The position numbers and the translations under genes are program-made. Below, piece by piece: positions 17,604-26,347 of a stretch of 64,000 bases of DNA (within the stretch, counting starts at the first letter, position 1; each line of letters starts with the position of its first letter). The stretch lies in NCBI RefSeq assembly GCF_014651595.1, contig NZ_BMXE01000003.1, positions 124,001-188,000 on the forward strand, read 5' to 3'. This DNA is from Pseudovibrio japonicus. GTDB taxonomy: Bacteria > Pseudomonadota > Alphaproteobacteria > Rhizobiales > Stappiaceae. A model generated the notes under the pieces. It did no database searches and was not told the DNA's origin. It worked only from the letters and a program-made list of their open reading frames with translations.

Positions 17604-18059
17604 TCAAAAACAATCTGTTTGGCGCAGGGCCTCACCAAGCACCATTCCGGTGGAGACGGCCATGTTGAGTGAGCGCATACCATTCTTCATAGGAATCAGT
17701 AGTCTGGCGTCAGCGACCTGGTGGACATTTTCAGGAACGCCTGAGCTTTCGCGGCCCATCAGGATCAGGTCGTCCTTCTTGAAGGCAAACTGGGTGTACG
17801 GGCGCGATCCCTTGGTGGTCATCAGGATCAAGCGACGTTTTTCCGCCAACTGCCATTCACGAAAACTCTCCCAATCCATATGGCGTTGGAGCTTTGCCCG
17901 CTCGATGTAATCCATGCCGGCGCGCTTCAGTGCTCGGTCAGACAAGGGAAACCCGGCGGGTTCGATCAGGTGCAGGGTCACATCCATGCAGGCGGCCAAC
18001 CGCAACAGTGTCCCGGTGTTTTGCGGAATGTCGGGTTGGTACAGGGCAATATCTGGCAT
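17604..18059 (-). CDS. trmL: tRNA (cytidine(34)-2'-O)-methyltransferase
   Basis: A 151-residue minimal SPOUT (SpoU-class) methyltransferase. Family landmarks are the start LYQPDIPQNTGTLLRLAACM and the knot motifs LILMGRESSGVPENV and IPMKNGMRSLNMAVSTGMVL. TrmL methylates the wobble base ribose of tRNA-Leu isoacceptors. Alphaproteobacteria commonly keep trmL divergent from petABC, and that is roughly the case here, except that a membrane protein and an ABC exporter gene are inserted between them. Confidence 0.95.
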   Translation of the reverse strand: MPDIALYQPDIPQNTGTLLRLAACMDVTLHLIEPAGFPLSDRALKRAGMDYIERAKLQRHMDWESFREWQLAEKRRLILMTTKGSRPYTQFAFKKDDLILMGRESSGVPENVHQVADARLLIPMKNGMRSLNMAVSTGMVLGEALRQTDCF

Positions 18060-18330
18060 GGTGCGTGGTGCTCGCTTTCGGTCCTATCAGAATGGCTTAT
18101 GGAAGCATTACTCGGGCATCTAGCGGAACCCAGTGAAAATCTCCAGAAAAAACATAGTGTTTGTTGATAGGTGCGGGCGCCCATTGTGATTTTGCTGATA
18201 GGAATCAAGTGCTTTCATTGTAATTGGTGATATATGTTGCGAAAAAGATACAGTGCAATCTAAAGTGTTTTTCCCTAGTTTTAGGGGCTAGGCATGTTTC
18301 GGTCTTTATGAGTATAAGCATCTCGCACCG

Positions 18331-18395
18331 GCCGAGAGCCCTCATCTCATTTGACGAGACTCTCCGAGTTGCTGATCGCCCGATCAGCTATTTTT
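18331..18395 (+). promoter_or_regulatory. Stem-loop followed by terminator-like hairpin (attenuator or small-RNA end)
   Basis: GAGAG (18334-18338) pairs with CTCTC (18360-18364), enclosing CTC and GAG arms. It is followed by GCTGATC (18371-18377), loop GCCC, GATCAGC (18382-18388) and TATTTTT, a good intrinsic terminator shape. It lies about 27 bases before the short ORF at 18422. It could end a small RNA or attenuate the downstream genes. Confidence 0.6.
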
Positions 18396-18421
18396 AAAAC
18401 GTTGGAACCAGGGAGACATAC

Positions 18422-18523
18422 ATGAATACTGAATTTGTGCTCGTGAACGCAAATGTTCTCCCGGCGACTGGCAAATGCGCTATGCATTCTGCTTGGTACA
18501 CAGGCCGCCCATTTTCCGCTTAG
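18422..18523 (+). CDS. Putative 33-residue small protein or leader peptide
   Basis: The ATG at 18422 follows CCAGGGAGACATAC, a strong ribosome binding site, and the frame runs MNTEFVLVNANVLPATGK to a stop at 18521-18523. A stem CCGCTT/AAGCGG (18516-18530) spans the stop codon. It lies downstream of a terminator-like hairpin and upstream of a membrane protein and ABC exporter, which is the usual position of a leader peptide. No family is recognised, and it may simply be a small independent gene. It was too short for routine ORF calling. Confidence 0.45.
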   Translation: MNTEFVLVNANVLPATGKCAMHSAWYTGRPFSA

Positions 18524-18628
18524 AAAGCGGATTTCCAACACTTCCTAACTCGTATTTTCTTAATGCAGCCCTCCCTTACGGACGCTTCACGTCTGCGGTT
18601 GCATGCATATGTTGTCGGAGTATCTCCA

Positions 18629-19018
18629 ATGATTACGTCGTTTATCTGGGCGCAGATTGCGTCCCGTGATGGTTCTATGTCTCAAATTCCAGTCGATGGC
18701 GGTCGCTATGTGCGCTCTGCGGGATTGGGAAAAACCACACTTTCACAGGGCCTTGTGCATGCCTTCTGGTTCTTGATGATTAGTGCTGGAGTTGCATTTT
18801 TTGCAATTATTCCAACGCTTTACGCAGAGCTGGGTCTGGTTGAATTTGTACGGTCCAACGGAGCCTATGAGGCTGGCACGCTGTTCAAAGGGCGTGTCAT
18901 CGATACCATAGTTGGCGCCTTTGCGGTTGGTGTCGGCATTGCCAGTTTGATCTGGTCTTTTGCCGGCGCGCCTAAAGATAGCCGCGATCCATATGAACGA
19001 GATGAGCGGCTGCAGTAA
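18629..19018 (+). CDS. Small two-helix membrane protein, function unknown
   Basis: A 129-residue protein beginning MITSFIWAQIASRDG, with CGGAG eight bases ahead of the start; ATG 18677 (MSQIPVDGG) is an alternative. Two hydrophobic stretches are visible, about residues 45-65 (AFWFLMISAGVAFFAIIPTL) and 95-113 (IVGAFAVGVGIASLIWSF), and the C-terminus is charged and acidic. It precedes the ABC exporter by 73 bases on the same strand and may be an accessory subunit. I recognise no family. Confidence 0.6.
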   Translation: MITSFIWAQIASRDGSMSQIPVDGGRYVRSAGLGKTTLSQGLVHAFWFLMISAGVAFFAIIPTLYAELGLVEFVRSNGAYEAGTLFKGRVIDTIVGAFAVGVGIASLIWSFAGAPKDSRDPYERDERLQ

Positions 19019-19091
19019 GCAGCCGTCATCCTCTCACCATGTTGACGTGGTAATGCGCTTTATAGTCCAAGTATATTAATTGGGATTTATC

Positions 19092-20930
19092 ATGTTCTCT
19101 TATTTTGAGAAGCTTATTGACCCATTCAAAGTGGAGGATATAAAGACTCCTCCAAGTACGTTTTGGGGTTTTATCTGGTTCTATACTAAGCCAGTGTCAG
19201 TGTTGCTTGCTATTATTGCATTCTTTGCTGCTGGAATTGCTATTCTGGAAGTCATTGTATTCACGTTTATGGGTGATCTGGTCAATTGGCTGGGCAGCGA
19301 AAGTCCTGAGACCTTCTTTGCGGACAACTGGAGCCATCTGATTTGGATGGGCGTGGTGCTCTTAATCATATCGCCGCTTGTGTCAGGTTTATGGGAGCTG
19401 CTCTTTCATCAGGGGCTGGTTGGCAACTATCCTATGGTGCTCCGCTGGAAGGGGCATCGGCAATTACTTCGGCAAAGCTTGAGCTTCTTCCATAATGATT
19501 TCGCGGGTCGCATCGCCAACAAGCTGATGCAGACTTCTCTCGCTGTCAGAGAGGTGATTACGCGCATTGTCGATATTTTTGTCTATGTGATTGTTTACTT
19601 CCTTGCCGCGATTGCTGTGCTTGCAAACGCTGACTGGCGACTTGCTCTGCCAATGGTGGGGTGGTTGGTAGCCTATTTCGTTGTCATGTACGTCTTCGTG
19701 CCAAAACTGAAGAGAATATCTAAGAAACAGGCAGATGCCCGATCTGTGATGACCGGTCATGTGGTTGATGCGTATACGAATATCTCGACGGTGAAGCTGT
19801 TCTCGCATGCCGCGCGCGAAGAAGATTATGCCAAGAATTCCATGAGCAAGTTCATGGATACTGTGCATTTGCAGATGCGGAATGTGACGAAGCTGAATAT
19901 CTGCCTGACAATGATCAACAACCTGTTGCTTCTGGCGCTAGGTGGTATTTCCATCTGGCTGTGGAAGGGTGCGTTAGTGACCACGGGTGACATTGCGATT
20001 GCGATTGCCCTGGCCCTGCGTTTGCAAGGCATGTCCCAATGGATCCTTTGGGAAGTGGCAGGTCTGTTTGAAAACATCGGTACAGTGCAGGATGGCTTGG
20101 GCATGTTGTCCCGGCATACTGAAGTGCGCGATCAGGAGAATGCCAAGGAACTTGTCGTTTCTGATGCGGAAATTCGCTTCGAAGATGTGAAGTTCCACTA
20201 TGGCAAAGGCAGTGGCGTTCTGGAGAACCTGTCGCTTAACATCAAGCCGGGTGAGAAGATCGGCATTGTTGGGCGCTCCGGTGCTGGTAAGTCGACGCTG
20301 ATGAACCTGCTGCTGCGCTTCCATGATCTGGAAGGCGGGCGTATTGCCATTGATGGTCAGGACATCCGCAGTGTGACGCAGGAAAGTCTGCGCAAGCATG
20401 TGGGTGTTGTCTCTCAGGATACCTCGCTGCTGCACCGGACAATTCTGGAGAACATCACTTACGGCAAAGATGGTGCGAGTCTGGAAGAGGCGAGGGAAGC
20501 GGCACGGCGTGCCCATGCTCTGGAGTTTATTGAAGGCTTGAAAGACCCTGAAGGGCGCACTGGCTTTGATACTCTGGTGGGTGAGCGCGGTGTGAAGCTT
20601 TCCGGTGGTCAGCGTCAGCGTGTTGCCATTGCACGGGTGTTGTTGAAGGACGCTCCTATCCTTGTTCTGGACGAAGCAACGTCTGCTTTGGACTCCGAAG
20701 TGGAGGCGGCTATTCAGGAGAGCCTGTTCGAATTGATGGAGGGTAAGACGGTGATTGCGATTGCTCACAGACTTTCCACAATTGCGGCAATGGACCGCCT
20801 AATTGTCATGGATCAAGGCAAAATCGTAGAAATGGGTACTCACGAAGAGCTTTTGAAATCTGACGGTATCTACGAGAATCTCTGGAACCATCAATCCGGC
20901 GGATTCCTTGCGCAGGTTGCCGCTGAATAA
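19092..20930 (+). CDS. ABC exporter, fused permease and ATP-binding domain
   Basis: A 612-residue half-transporter starting MFSYFEKLIDPF; the upstream TTG at 19080 is less likely. Residues about 25-315 hold the type-1 exporter membrane domain, six helices. The nucleotide-binding domain shows Walker A GRSGAGKST, the ABC signature LSGGQRQRVAIARVLL, Walker B APILVLDEATSALD and the H-loop IAHRLSTI. It should work as a homodimer or heterodimer; the substrate is not evident. It sits between a small membrane protein gene and petABC. Confidence 0.93.
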   Translation: MFSYFEKLIDPFKVEDIKTPPSTFWGFIWFYTKPVSVLLAIIAFFAAGIAILEVIVFTFMGDLVNWLGSESPETFFADNWSHLIWMGVVLLIISPLVSGLWELLFHQGLVGNYPMVLRWKGHRQLLRQSLSFFHNDFAGRIANKLMQTSLAVREVITRIVDIFVYVIVYFLAAIAVLANADWRLALPMVGWLVAYFVVMYVFVPKLKRISKKQADARSVMTGHVVDAYTNISTVKLFSHAAREEDYAKNSMSKFMDTVHLQMRNVTKLNICLTMINNLLLLALGGISIWLWKGALVTTGDIAIAIALALRLQGMSQWILWEVAGLFENIGTVQDGLGMLSRHTEVRDQENAKELVVSDAEIRFEDVKFHYGKGSGVLENLSLNIKPGEKIGIVGRSGAGKSTLMNLLLRFHDLEGGRIAIDGQDIRSVTQESLRKHVGVVSQDTSLLHRTILENITYGKDGASLEEAREAARRAHALEFIEGLKDPEGRTGFDTLVGERGVKLSGGQRQRVAIARVLLKDAPILVLDEATSALDSEVEAAIQESLFELMEGKTVIAIAHRLSTIAAMDRLIVMDQGKIVEMGTHEELLKSDGIYENLWNHQSGGFLAQVAAE

Positions 20931-21293
20931 GGGTTCCTGAGCGGGAATCAAGTGGTTTAAACCAAAGGTGGTTTGGGGAAATATTGCGTCTTTTGGTCCC
21001 CAAACCACCCTACTTTCGGCGGAGTTTTGTTTTTTCAAAACGCGTTTCTCCCCTCTTTTCGGCTTTTATGCCCAAATTGTCTGCGACAATAAGTCCTCAA
21101 TTTTTCAACGAGCCTAGACAAGTGCGACCATTGGTGGCAGATAGCATCCGTTAATGTAAGTGCGTAGTTTGCGCATTTTCACCTGTAGCTCTTTGAAGAG
21201 TAGATAGTGGTTGGCTCCGCCAGCCGTGGGTACTGTCCTCTCACGAGAGTTTCTGGGTGTTCCCTTTCAATTTTGTTTCGAGAGGACGCGACC
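20931..21293. other. Intergenic region before petABC
   Basis: About 360 bases between the exporter stop and petA. It contains one strong inverted repeat (listed separately), AT-rich sequence around 21020-21110 and a possible petA leader from about 21180. No coding region is supported; the petABC promoter is presumably here. Confidence 0.6.
20967..21009. promoter_or_regulatory. 13-bp perfect inverted repeat downstream of the ABC exporter
   Basis: GGTGGTTTGGGGA (20967-20979) pairs with TCCCCAAACCACC (20997-21009) around a 17-base spacer. A T-rich but interrupted stretch follows from 21023. It may terminate exporter transcription, or be an operator ahead of petABC. Confidence 0.6.
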
Positions 21294-21854
21294 TTGGAAC
21301 ACACGGACACGGCTGAACCGACACGCCGCGATTTTCTTTACATCGCGACCGGCGCCGTGGGCGCGGTCGGTGCGGGAGCTCTGGCTTGGCCCTTTATCCA
21401 TCAGATGAACCCGGATGCATCTGCACTGGCTTTGGCTTCTATTGAAGTTGACGTTTCTGCGGTTGAAGTTGGGCAATCAATCACTGTGACCTGGCGTGGT
21501 AAGCCAGTCTTTATCCGTCAACGTACGGAAAATGAGATCGCTGAGGCGACTGCAGTGCCAATTGCTGATCTGCCAGACCCGTTTGCCCGAAATGCAAACC
21601 TGGAAGACAATGCAGAGGCGACTGACGCCAACCGAGCGACTGTTGGTCATGAAGCCTGGCTTGTTATGGTCGGCGTCTGTACGCACCTTGGCTGTGTGCC
21701 TCTTGGTGAAGCAGGTGATTTCGGCGGTTGGTTCTGCCCATGTCACGGTTCTCACTACGACACTGCTGGTCGTATTCGCAGAGGCCCGGCGCCAGAAAAC
21801 ATGCTTGTGCCGCCTTTCCAGTTCTCCGACGACGATACTATCGTAATCGGCTGA
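21294..21854 (+). CDS. petA: Ubiquinol-cytochrome c reductase Rieske iron-sulfur subunit
   Basis: A 186-residue Rieske protein with a TTG start at 21294 ([16 protein letters not shown]); AGAGGA stands seven bases ahead. The RRDFL motif and a hydrophobic segment (residues 17-36) form an uncleaved Tat-type anchor. Cluster ligands lie in CTHLGC (Cys129, His131) and CPCHGSHYD (Cys148, His151), with Cys134 and Cys150 forming the disulfide. It transfers electrons from ubiquinol to cytochrome c1 in the bc1 complex. An upstream frame from 21207 is rejected because it would displace the Tat motif. Confidence 0.97.
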   Translation: MEHTDTAEPTRRDFLYIATGAVGAVGAGALAWPFIHQMNPDASALALASIEVDVSAVEVGQSITVTWRGKPVFIRQRTENEIAEATAVPIADLPDPFARNANLEDNAEATDANRATVGHEAWLVMVGVCTHLGCVPLGEAGDFGGWFCPCHGSHYDTAGRIRRGPAPENMLVPPFQFSDDDTIVIG

Positions 21855-21877
21855 CGTGACCCCTTCAGGAGGCTGCT

Positions 21878-23113
21878 ATGTCTGGTCATTCTACTTATGA
21901 ACCGCAAAGCGCACCTGCCAAGTGGCTGGAGCGTCGTTTGCCGGTAATCTCCCTTGTACATGGGAGTTTTGTTGCTTTTCCTACCCCGAAGAACCTGAAC
22001 TACTGGTGGACCTTCGGCGGTATTGCTTTCTTCGTGCTGGTTGTGCAGCTCGTTACCGGCATCGTGCTGGTTATGCACTACACACCTAACGATGCGTTGG
22101 CATTTGCATCCGTTGAACACATCATGCGTGATGTGAACTACGGTTGGTTGTTGCGTTATCTGCACATGAACGGCGCATCCATGTTCTTTATTGCGGTGTA
22201 CATCCACATGTTCCGTGGCATGTATTACGGCTCTTATAAAGAACCGCGCGAAATCGCCTGGATCCTCGGTGTTCTGCTGTTCCTGCTGATGATGGCAACT
22301 GCATTCATGGGCTACGTGCTGCCATGGGGTCAGATGTCTTTGTGGGGCGCAACGGTTATCACCAACCTGTTCTCTGCTATCCCGGTTGTTGGTGAGAGCA
22401 TTACAACATGGCTCTGGGGTGGTTTCTCCGTTGGTAACCCAACACTGAACCGCTTCTTCTCACTGCACTACCTGCTGCCATTCGTGATTGTTGGTGTTGT
22501 GCTGCTGCACATCTGGGCGTTCCACATTGCTGGTAACAACAACCCAGTTGGTGTTGATCCTAAGTCCGAGAAGGACACGATCTCTTTCCACCCGTATTAC
22601 ACGGTGAAGGATCTGTTCGCGATCGTGATCTTCATGATCTTCTTCTCCTGGTTCGCATTCTACCTGCCGAACTACATGGGTCACCCGGACAACTACATCG
22701 AAGCGAACCCAATGGTTACGCCTGCACACATCGTTCCTGAGTGGTACTTCCTGCCGTTCTACGCGATTCTGCGCGCTATCCCGGACAAGCTCGGTGGCGT
22801 TATCGCGATGTTTGGTGCGATTGCAGTTCTGTTTGTTCTGCCTTGGCTCGACACTTCCAAGGTGCGTTCCGGCGCATTCCGTCCAGTGTTCAAAGTGTTC
22901 TTCTGGCTGTTTGTGTTCTACTCTGTCATGCTTGGCTGGCTGGGCGCGATGCCTGCGGAAGGTATCTACGTGATCCTGTCACGTATCTTTACCGCACTGT
23001 ACTTCATCCACTTCTTGGTGATCCTGCCAGTCCTTGGCCTGATCGAAAAGCCGAAGAAGGTACCTGACTCAATCAATGATGCTGTGCTGGGTAAAACCGG
23101 CAGTGCGTCCTAA
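21878..23113 (+). CDS. petB: Cytochrome b subunit of the bc1 complex
   Basis: A 411-residue membrane protein with the cytochrome b fold. [20 protein letters not shown] and HLLPF-region histidines supply the heme ligands, and the quinol-site PEW motif occurs in [16 protein letters not shown]. The ribosome binding site AGGAGG lies just ahead of the ATG, 23 bases after petA. It carries the low- and high-potential hemes and the two quinone sites in the inner membrane. Length matches other alphaproteobacterial PetB. Confidence 0.98.
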   Translation: MSGHSTYEPQSAPAKWLERRLPVISLVHGSFVAFPTPKNLNYWWTFGGIAFFVLVVQLVTGIVLVMHYTPNDALAFASVEHIMRDVNYGWLLRYLHMNGASMFFIAVYIHMFRGMYYGSYKEPREIAWILGVLLFLLMMATAFMGYVLPWGQMSLWGATVITNLFSAIPVVGESITTWLWGGFSVGNPTLNRFFSLHYLLPFVIVGVVLLHIWAFHIAGNNNPVGVDPKSEKDTISFHPYYTVKDLFAIVIFMIFFSWFAFYLPNYMGHPDNYIEANPMVTPAHIVPEWYFLPFYAILRAIPDKLGGVIAMFGAIAVLFVLPWLDTSKVRSGAFRPVFKVFFWLFVFYSVMLGWLGAMPAEGIYVILSRIFTALYFIHFLVILPVLGLIEKPKKVPDSINDAVLGKTGSAS

Positions 23114-23133
23114 GGGCAGGGGATTTTGGTAAG

Positions 23134-23976
23134 ATGAAAAATCTGATGTTCAAAAGCGTACGTGCCCTTGCTGTTGTTGCAGGTCTGGCAATTGCCGGAC
23201 CAGCTCTCGCAGCTGGTGAAGGCCCGCATGTAGAAAAGCAGCCTTGGTCTTTTGCTGGCCCGTTCGGCCAGTTTGACAAAGCGCAGCTGCAGCGCGGCTT
23301 TCAGGTGTACAGGGAAGTTTGTGCTGCCTGTCACGGTCTGAGCCTCGTTGCATTCCGTAACCTTGCTGAAGAAGGCGGTCCGGGTTTCTCCACGGATGAA
23401 GTCAGCGCGCTTTCTGCTGAGTACTTCATTCAGGATGGTCCGGATGAGGAAGGTGAGATGTTCGAACGCGAAGGTAAGCCGTTCGACAGATTCCCATCTC
23501 CATTCCCGAATGAGCAGGCAGCCCGTGCTTCCAACAATGGTGCTTACCCACCAGATCTGTCTCTGATCGCAAAGGCACGCGCGGTTACTCGTGGTTTCCC
23601 ATGGTTTGTTTTGGATATTGCGACGCAGTATCAGGAAAATGGCCCGGACTATCTGTACGGCCTGCTGACCGGTTATCACGACGCTCCTGAGGGCGTAGAG
23701 GTTCCTGAAGGCCAGTACTACAACCCTAACTTCATCGCGGGTCAGACGCTTGCTATGGCGCCACCGCTGTTTGATGAAGCCGTTGAGTACACCGATGGTT
23801 CTCCTATGACTGTTGATCAGTACGCTCGTGACGTTTCTGCATTCCTGATGTGGACTGCTGAACCTCACCTTGAAGCCCGCAAGCGCATTGGCTTCGGTGT
23901 GATGGCGTTCCTGATCCTGTTTGCTTCGCTGCTGTACTTCACAAAGCGTAAGATCTGGAGAAATGTGGACCACTAA
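23134..23976 (+). CDS. petC: Cytochrome c1 subunit of the bc1 complex
   Basis: A 280-residue protein with a signal peptide (ALAVVAGLAIAGPALA), a heme c site EVCAACHGLS (Cys63, Cys66, His67) and a C-terminal anchor (GVMAFLILFASLLYFTKRK). The axial methionine lies in the region ETLAMAPP-like QTLAMAPPLFDE. It passes electrons to cytochrome c on the periplasmic side. It is the last gene of petABC; a rho-independent terminator follows. Confidence 0.97.
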   Translation: MKNLMFKSVRALAVVAGLAIAGPALAAGEGPHVEKQPWSFAGPFGQFDKAQLQRGFQVYREVCAACHGLSLVAFRNLAEEGGPGFSTDEVSALSAEYFIQDGPDEEGEMFEREGKPFDRFPSPFPNEQAARASNNGAYPPDLSLIAKARAVTRGFPWFVLDIATQYQENGPDYLYGLLTGYHDAPEGVEVPEGQYYNPNFIAGQTLAMAPPLFDEAVEYTDGSPMTVDQYARDVSAFLMWTAEPHLEARKRIGFGVMAFLILFASLLYFTKRKIWRNVDH

Positions 23977-23994
23977 GGTCACATTTATAAGTTC

Positions 23995-24030
23995 AAAAGG
24001 GGCTATCCTATTTGGGTAGCCCTTTTTTTT
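23995..24030 (+). terminator. Rho-independent terminator of petABC
   Basis: AAAAGGGGCTA pairs with TAGCCCTTTT, one G bulged, around an 11-base loop, and ends in a run of eight T. It lies 19 bases after the petC stop. Confidence 0.93.
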
Positions 24031-24120
24031 GGGGGTGCTGGCTGGATTTGATATACCGCCAACTTTCCCCGACTGAATCTGATAGGGTTGCGCCGAGACC
24101 GATTTCTTAAGGAGAGCAGG

Positions 24121-24993
24121 ATGCAGGCGGTTCTAGGTATTATTGGTGGTTCCGGGCTCTATAATATCCCCGGGTTTGAAAAGGCCCGCTGGGAGGCAAT
24201 CAAGAGTCCCTGGGGCGAACCGAGCGATGATGTCTGCATTGGCGAGATTGATGGCCTTAAGGTTGTCTTTCTGCCGCGTCATGGCCGGGGCCATGTGCAC
24301 TCTCCAAGCGAGATTAATTATCGGGCAAATATCGATGTGCTGAAGCGGGCCGGTGTCACGGATCTGATTTCGATCAGCGCCTGTGGCTCCCTGAAGGAAG
24401 AGTATGCACCGGGCACGTTTGTGCTGGTTGATCAGTTCATCGACCGGACGTTTGCACGTGAAAAGAGTTTCTTTGGGACGGGCTGTGTGGCACACGTTTC
24501 CGTAGCTGATCCGGTATCGCCGTTGCTGGTGGATGTAGTTGAAGGCGCTTGTCAAGAAGAGGGCCTTACGTATAGCCGCGGTGGTACTTATCTGGCTATG
24601 GAAGGGCCACAGTTCTCCTCACTGGCAGAGAGTAACCTCTACCGTTCCTGGGGCTGTGATGTCATCGGAATGACCAACATGCCTGAAGCCAAGCTGGCGC
24701 GTGAGGCGGAGCTGAGTTACGCAACAGTGGCAACGGTCACAGATTACGATAGCTGGCATCCTGATCATGGAAACGTCGATATCAATGCGATCCTGAAGGT
24801 GCTACACGAAAATGTTGAAAGCGCTCACAGGTTGGTGCGTGCAATTGCCAGAAAGCTGCCGAGAGAACACCAGCAATGTCCGACCGGGTCCAACACGGCC
24901 CTTGATTTTGCGATTGTCACCGCAGAAGACAAACGAGATCCGGCGCTGCTTGCCAAGCTGGATGCTGTTGCCGGGCGTGTGCTGAACAAATAA
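24121..24993 (+). CDS. mtnP: S-methyl-5'-thioadenosine phosphorylase
   Basis: A 290-residue purine phosphorylase of the PNP/MTAP family 2. The start MQAVLGIIGGSGLYNI follows AAGGAGAG; earlier in-frame codons are not used. LPRHGRGH, and MEGPQFSSLAES with the conserved MTNMPEAKLAREAEL are visible. It cleaves methylthioadenosine to adenine and methylthioribose-1-phosphate, so the adenine feeds the next gene, apt. An 83-base gap separates them. Confidence 0.95.
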   Translation: MQAVLGIIGGSGLYNIPGFEKARWEAIKSPWGEPSDDVCIGEIDGLKVVFLPRHGRGHVHSPSEINYRANIDVLKRAGVTDLISISACGSLKEEYAPGTFVLVDQFIDRTFAREKSFFGTGCVAHVSVADPVSPLLVDVVEGACQEEGLTYSRGGTYLAMEGPQFSSLAESNLYRSWGCDVIGMTNMPEAKLAREAELSYATVATVTDYDSWHPDHGNVDINAILKVLHENVESAHRLVRAIARKLPREHQQCPTGSNTALDFAIVTAEDKRDPALLAKLDAVAGRVLNK

Positions 24994-25076
24994 CCGACTA
25001 TCAGAATACCTAATCGAGGCTCTGGCTGCAGCGCCTCAAGTAGATCAAAATTTAATAAAGAAACGCGGAAACAACC

Positions 25077-25631
25077 ATGACTGACACACTCAACACAATC
25101 TCAGAGGAGCTGATTGCGTCCATTCGGACCATCCCGGACCATCCGAAGGAAGGCATTCTGTTTCGGGATATCACTACTCTCCTGAGTGATCCGCGCGCGT
25201 TCCGCCGTGCTGTTGATGCGTTGGTGCAGCCGTGGGCCGGGTCCAAGATAGCGCAGGTGGCCGGTATTGAGGCGCGTGGCTTTATTCTGGGTGGTGCTGT
25301 AGCACACCAGCTGTCTGCCGGATTTTTGCCGGTTCGTAAAAAGGGCAAGTTGCCGTTTGAGACCATCGAGCAGGACTACGATCTTGAGTACGGTACCGAT
25401 ACTATCGAGATCCACAAAGATGCCATCAAGCCGGGTGAGAAGGTTATTCTGGTTGATGATCTAATTGCGACTGGTGGCACTGCGGAAGCTGCTGTCAAAT
25501 TGCTGAGAAGTGTCGGTGCAGATATTGTTGCTGCGTGCTTTATTGTGGATTTGCCAGAACTGCAGGGACGTGCAAAACTGGAAGCTCTGGATATTCCGGT
25601 AAGAACCCTGGTGGAGTTTCCTGGTCATTGA
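25077..25631 (+). CDS. apt: Adenine phosphoribosyltransferase
   Basis: A 184-residue type I phosphoribosyltransferase. The PRPP-binding motif [16 protein letters not shown], and the base-site region [14 protein letters not shown], are intact. It makes AMP from adenine and PRPP in the cytosol, salvaging adenine released by MtnP just upstream. The stop codon overlaps the probable TTG start of bluB. Confidence 0.96.
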   Translation: MTDTLNTISEELIASIRTIPDHPKEGILFRDITTLLSDPRAFRRAVDALVQPWAGSKIAQVAGIEARGFILGGAVAHQLSAGFLPVRKKGKLPFETIEQDYDLEYGTDTIEIHKDAIKPGEKVILVDDLIATGGTAEAAVKLLRSVGADIVAACFIVDLPELQGRAKLEALDIPVRTLVEFPGH

Positions 25632-26347
25632 ATGACTCTGTTGTAGAGAACGGGCCACAGTTTTCTGAGGCCTTCAATCAAGATTTCGAATTGCTTTTGA
25701 AATGGCGCCGAGATGTACGCCATTTCAAGCAAGACCTGATTGATCGCGAAATTATTGATGAACTTTTGCGATTGACTGACCTTGCCCCAAGCGTCGGTAA
25801 TAGTCAGCCATGGCGCTTTATTGAGGTGTGCCGATCTGAAAACAGAGAGGCCGTCTATCGCAACTTCCAACATGCCAATGCAGAGGCCCTGAAGGGCTAC
25901 AAGGGTGAGCGCGCCGAGAGCTATGCCAAGCTCAAGCTTCAAGGGCTGATGGACGCGCCACTGCAATTTGCCGTGTTTTGCGAGGCTGATCCTGAACAGG
26001 GTGCGGGGCTGGGACGTCAGACCATGCCGGAAACGCTTGCTTATTCCTGTGTGAGTGCGATCAACTGCCTCTGGCTTGCTGCCAGAGCGAAAGGCATTGG
26101 TGTTGGCTGGGTTTCCATTCTGGACCCCGACAGTATGGGGCAGGTGTTTGGGGTGCCTGACGGCTGGCGGTTTGTTGCCTATCTTTGCGTCGGATACCCG
26201 CTTGAGAATAATGAAATGCCCGAGTTAGAGCGCACAGGCTGGCAGGCGCGTACTGCTACTGAATTGCGAATGTTAAAAGATACTGATCTAGTTAGGCCAG
26301 ATGCCGAACAGGAGTCGCTTCGTGTCAATCCAAATAAGGGCAATTGA
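25628..26347 (+). CDS. bluB: 5,6-dimethylbenzimidazole synthase (BluB-type nitroreductase fold)
   Basis: A 239-residue FMN enzyme. Diagnostic segments are [11 protein letters not shown], then [12 protein letters not shown] and [14 protein letters not shown], close to BluB. BluB uses FMN and oxygen to cut reduced FMN into dimethylbenzimidazole, the lower ligand of B12. The start is probably TTG at 25628, overlapping the apt stop (TTGA) with GGTGGAG upstream; the longer frame inside apt is rejected. No cobalamin genes adjoin it. The identity could be tested against a general nitroreductase. Confidence 0.82.
   Translation: MNDSVVENGPQFSEAFNQDFELLLKWRRDVRHFKQDLIDREIIDELLRLTDLAPSVGNSQPWRFIEVCRSENREAVYRNFQHANAEALKGYKGERAESYAKLKLQGLMDAPLQFAVFCEADPEQGAGLGRQTMPETLAYSCVSAINCLWLAARAKGIGVGWVSILDPDSMGQVFGVPDGWRFVAYLCVGYPLENNEMPELERTGWQARTATELRMLKDTDLVRPDAEQESLRVNPNKGN

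Larger units (their letters stand above)
18060..18628. other. Long leader/intergenic region upstream of membrane protein and ABC exporter
   Basis: About 570 bases after the divergent trmL start. The first 250 bases show no gene. From 18331 there is an imperfect stem-loop, a terminator-like hairpin and a 33-codon ORF, listed separately. The next gene starts at 18629. Confidence 0.6.

Noticed and set aside
19974-20768. 264-codon minus-strand ORF opposite the ABC exporter ATPase domain
   Set aside because: The plus-strand frame contains intact Walker and ABC signature motifs.
23110-23982. 290-codon minus-strand ORF opposite petC
   Set aside because: petC on the plus strand carries the heme site and signal peptide; the antisense frame has no protein character.
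24988-25076. Cobalamin riboswitch upstream of apt-bluB
   Set aside because: No B12-box-like sequence or matching stem is visible; the gap is too short and AT-rich.
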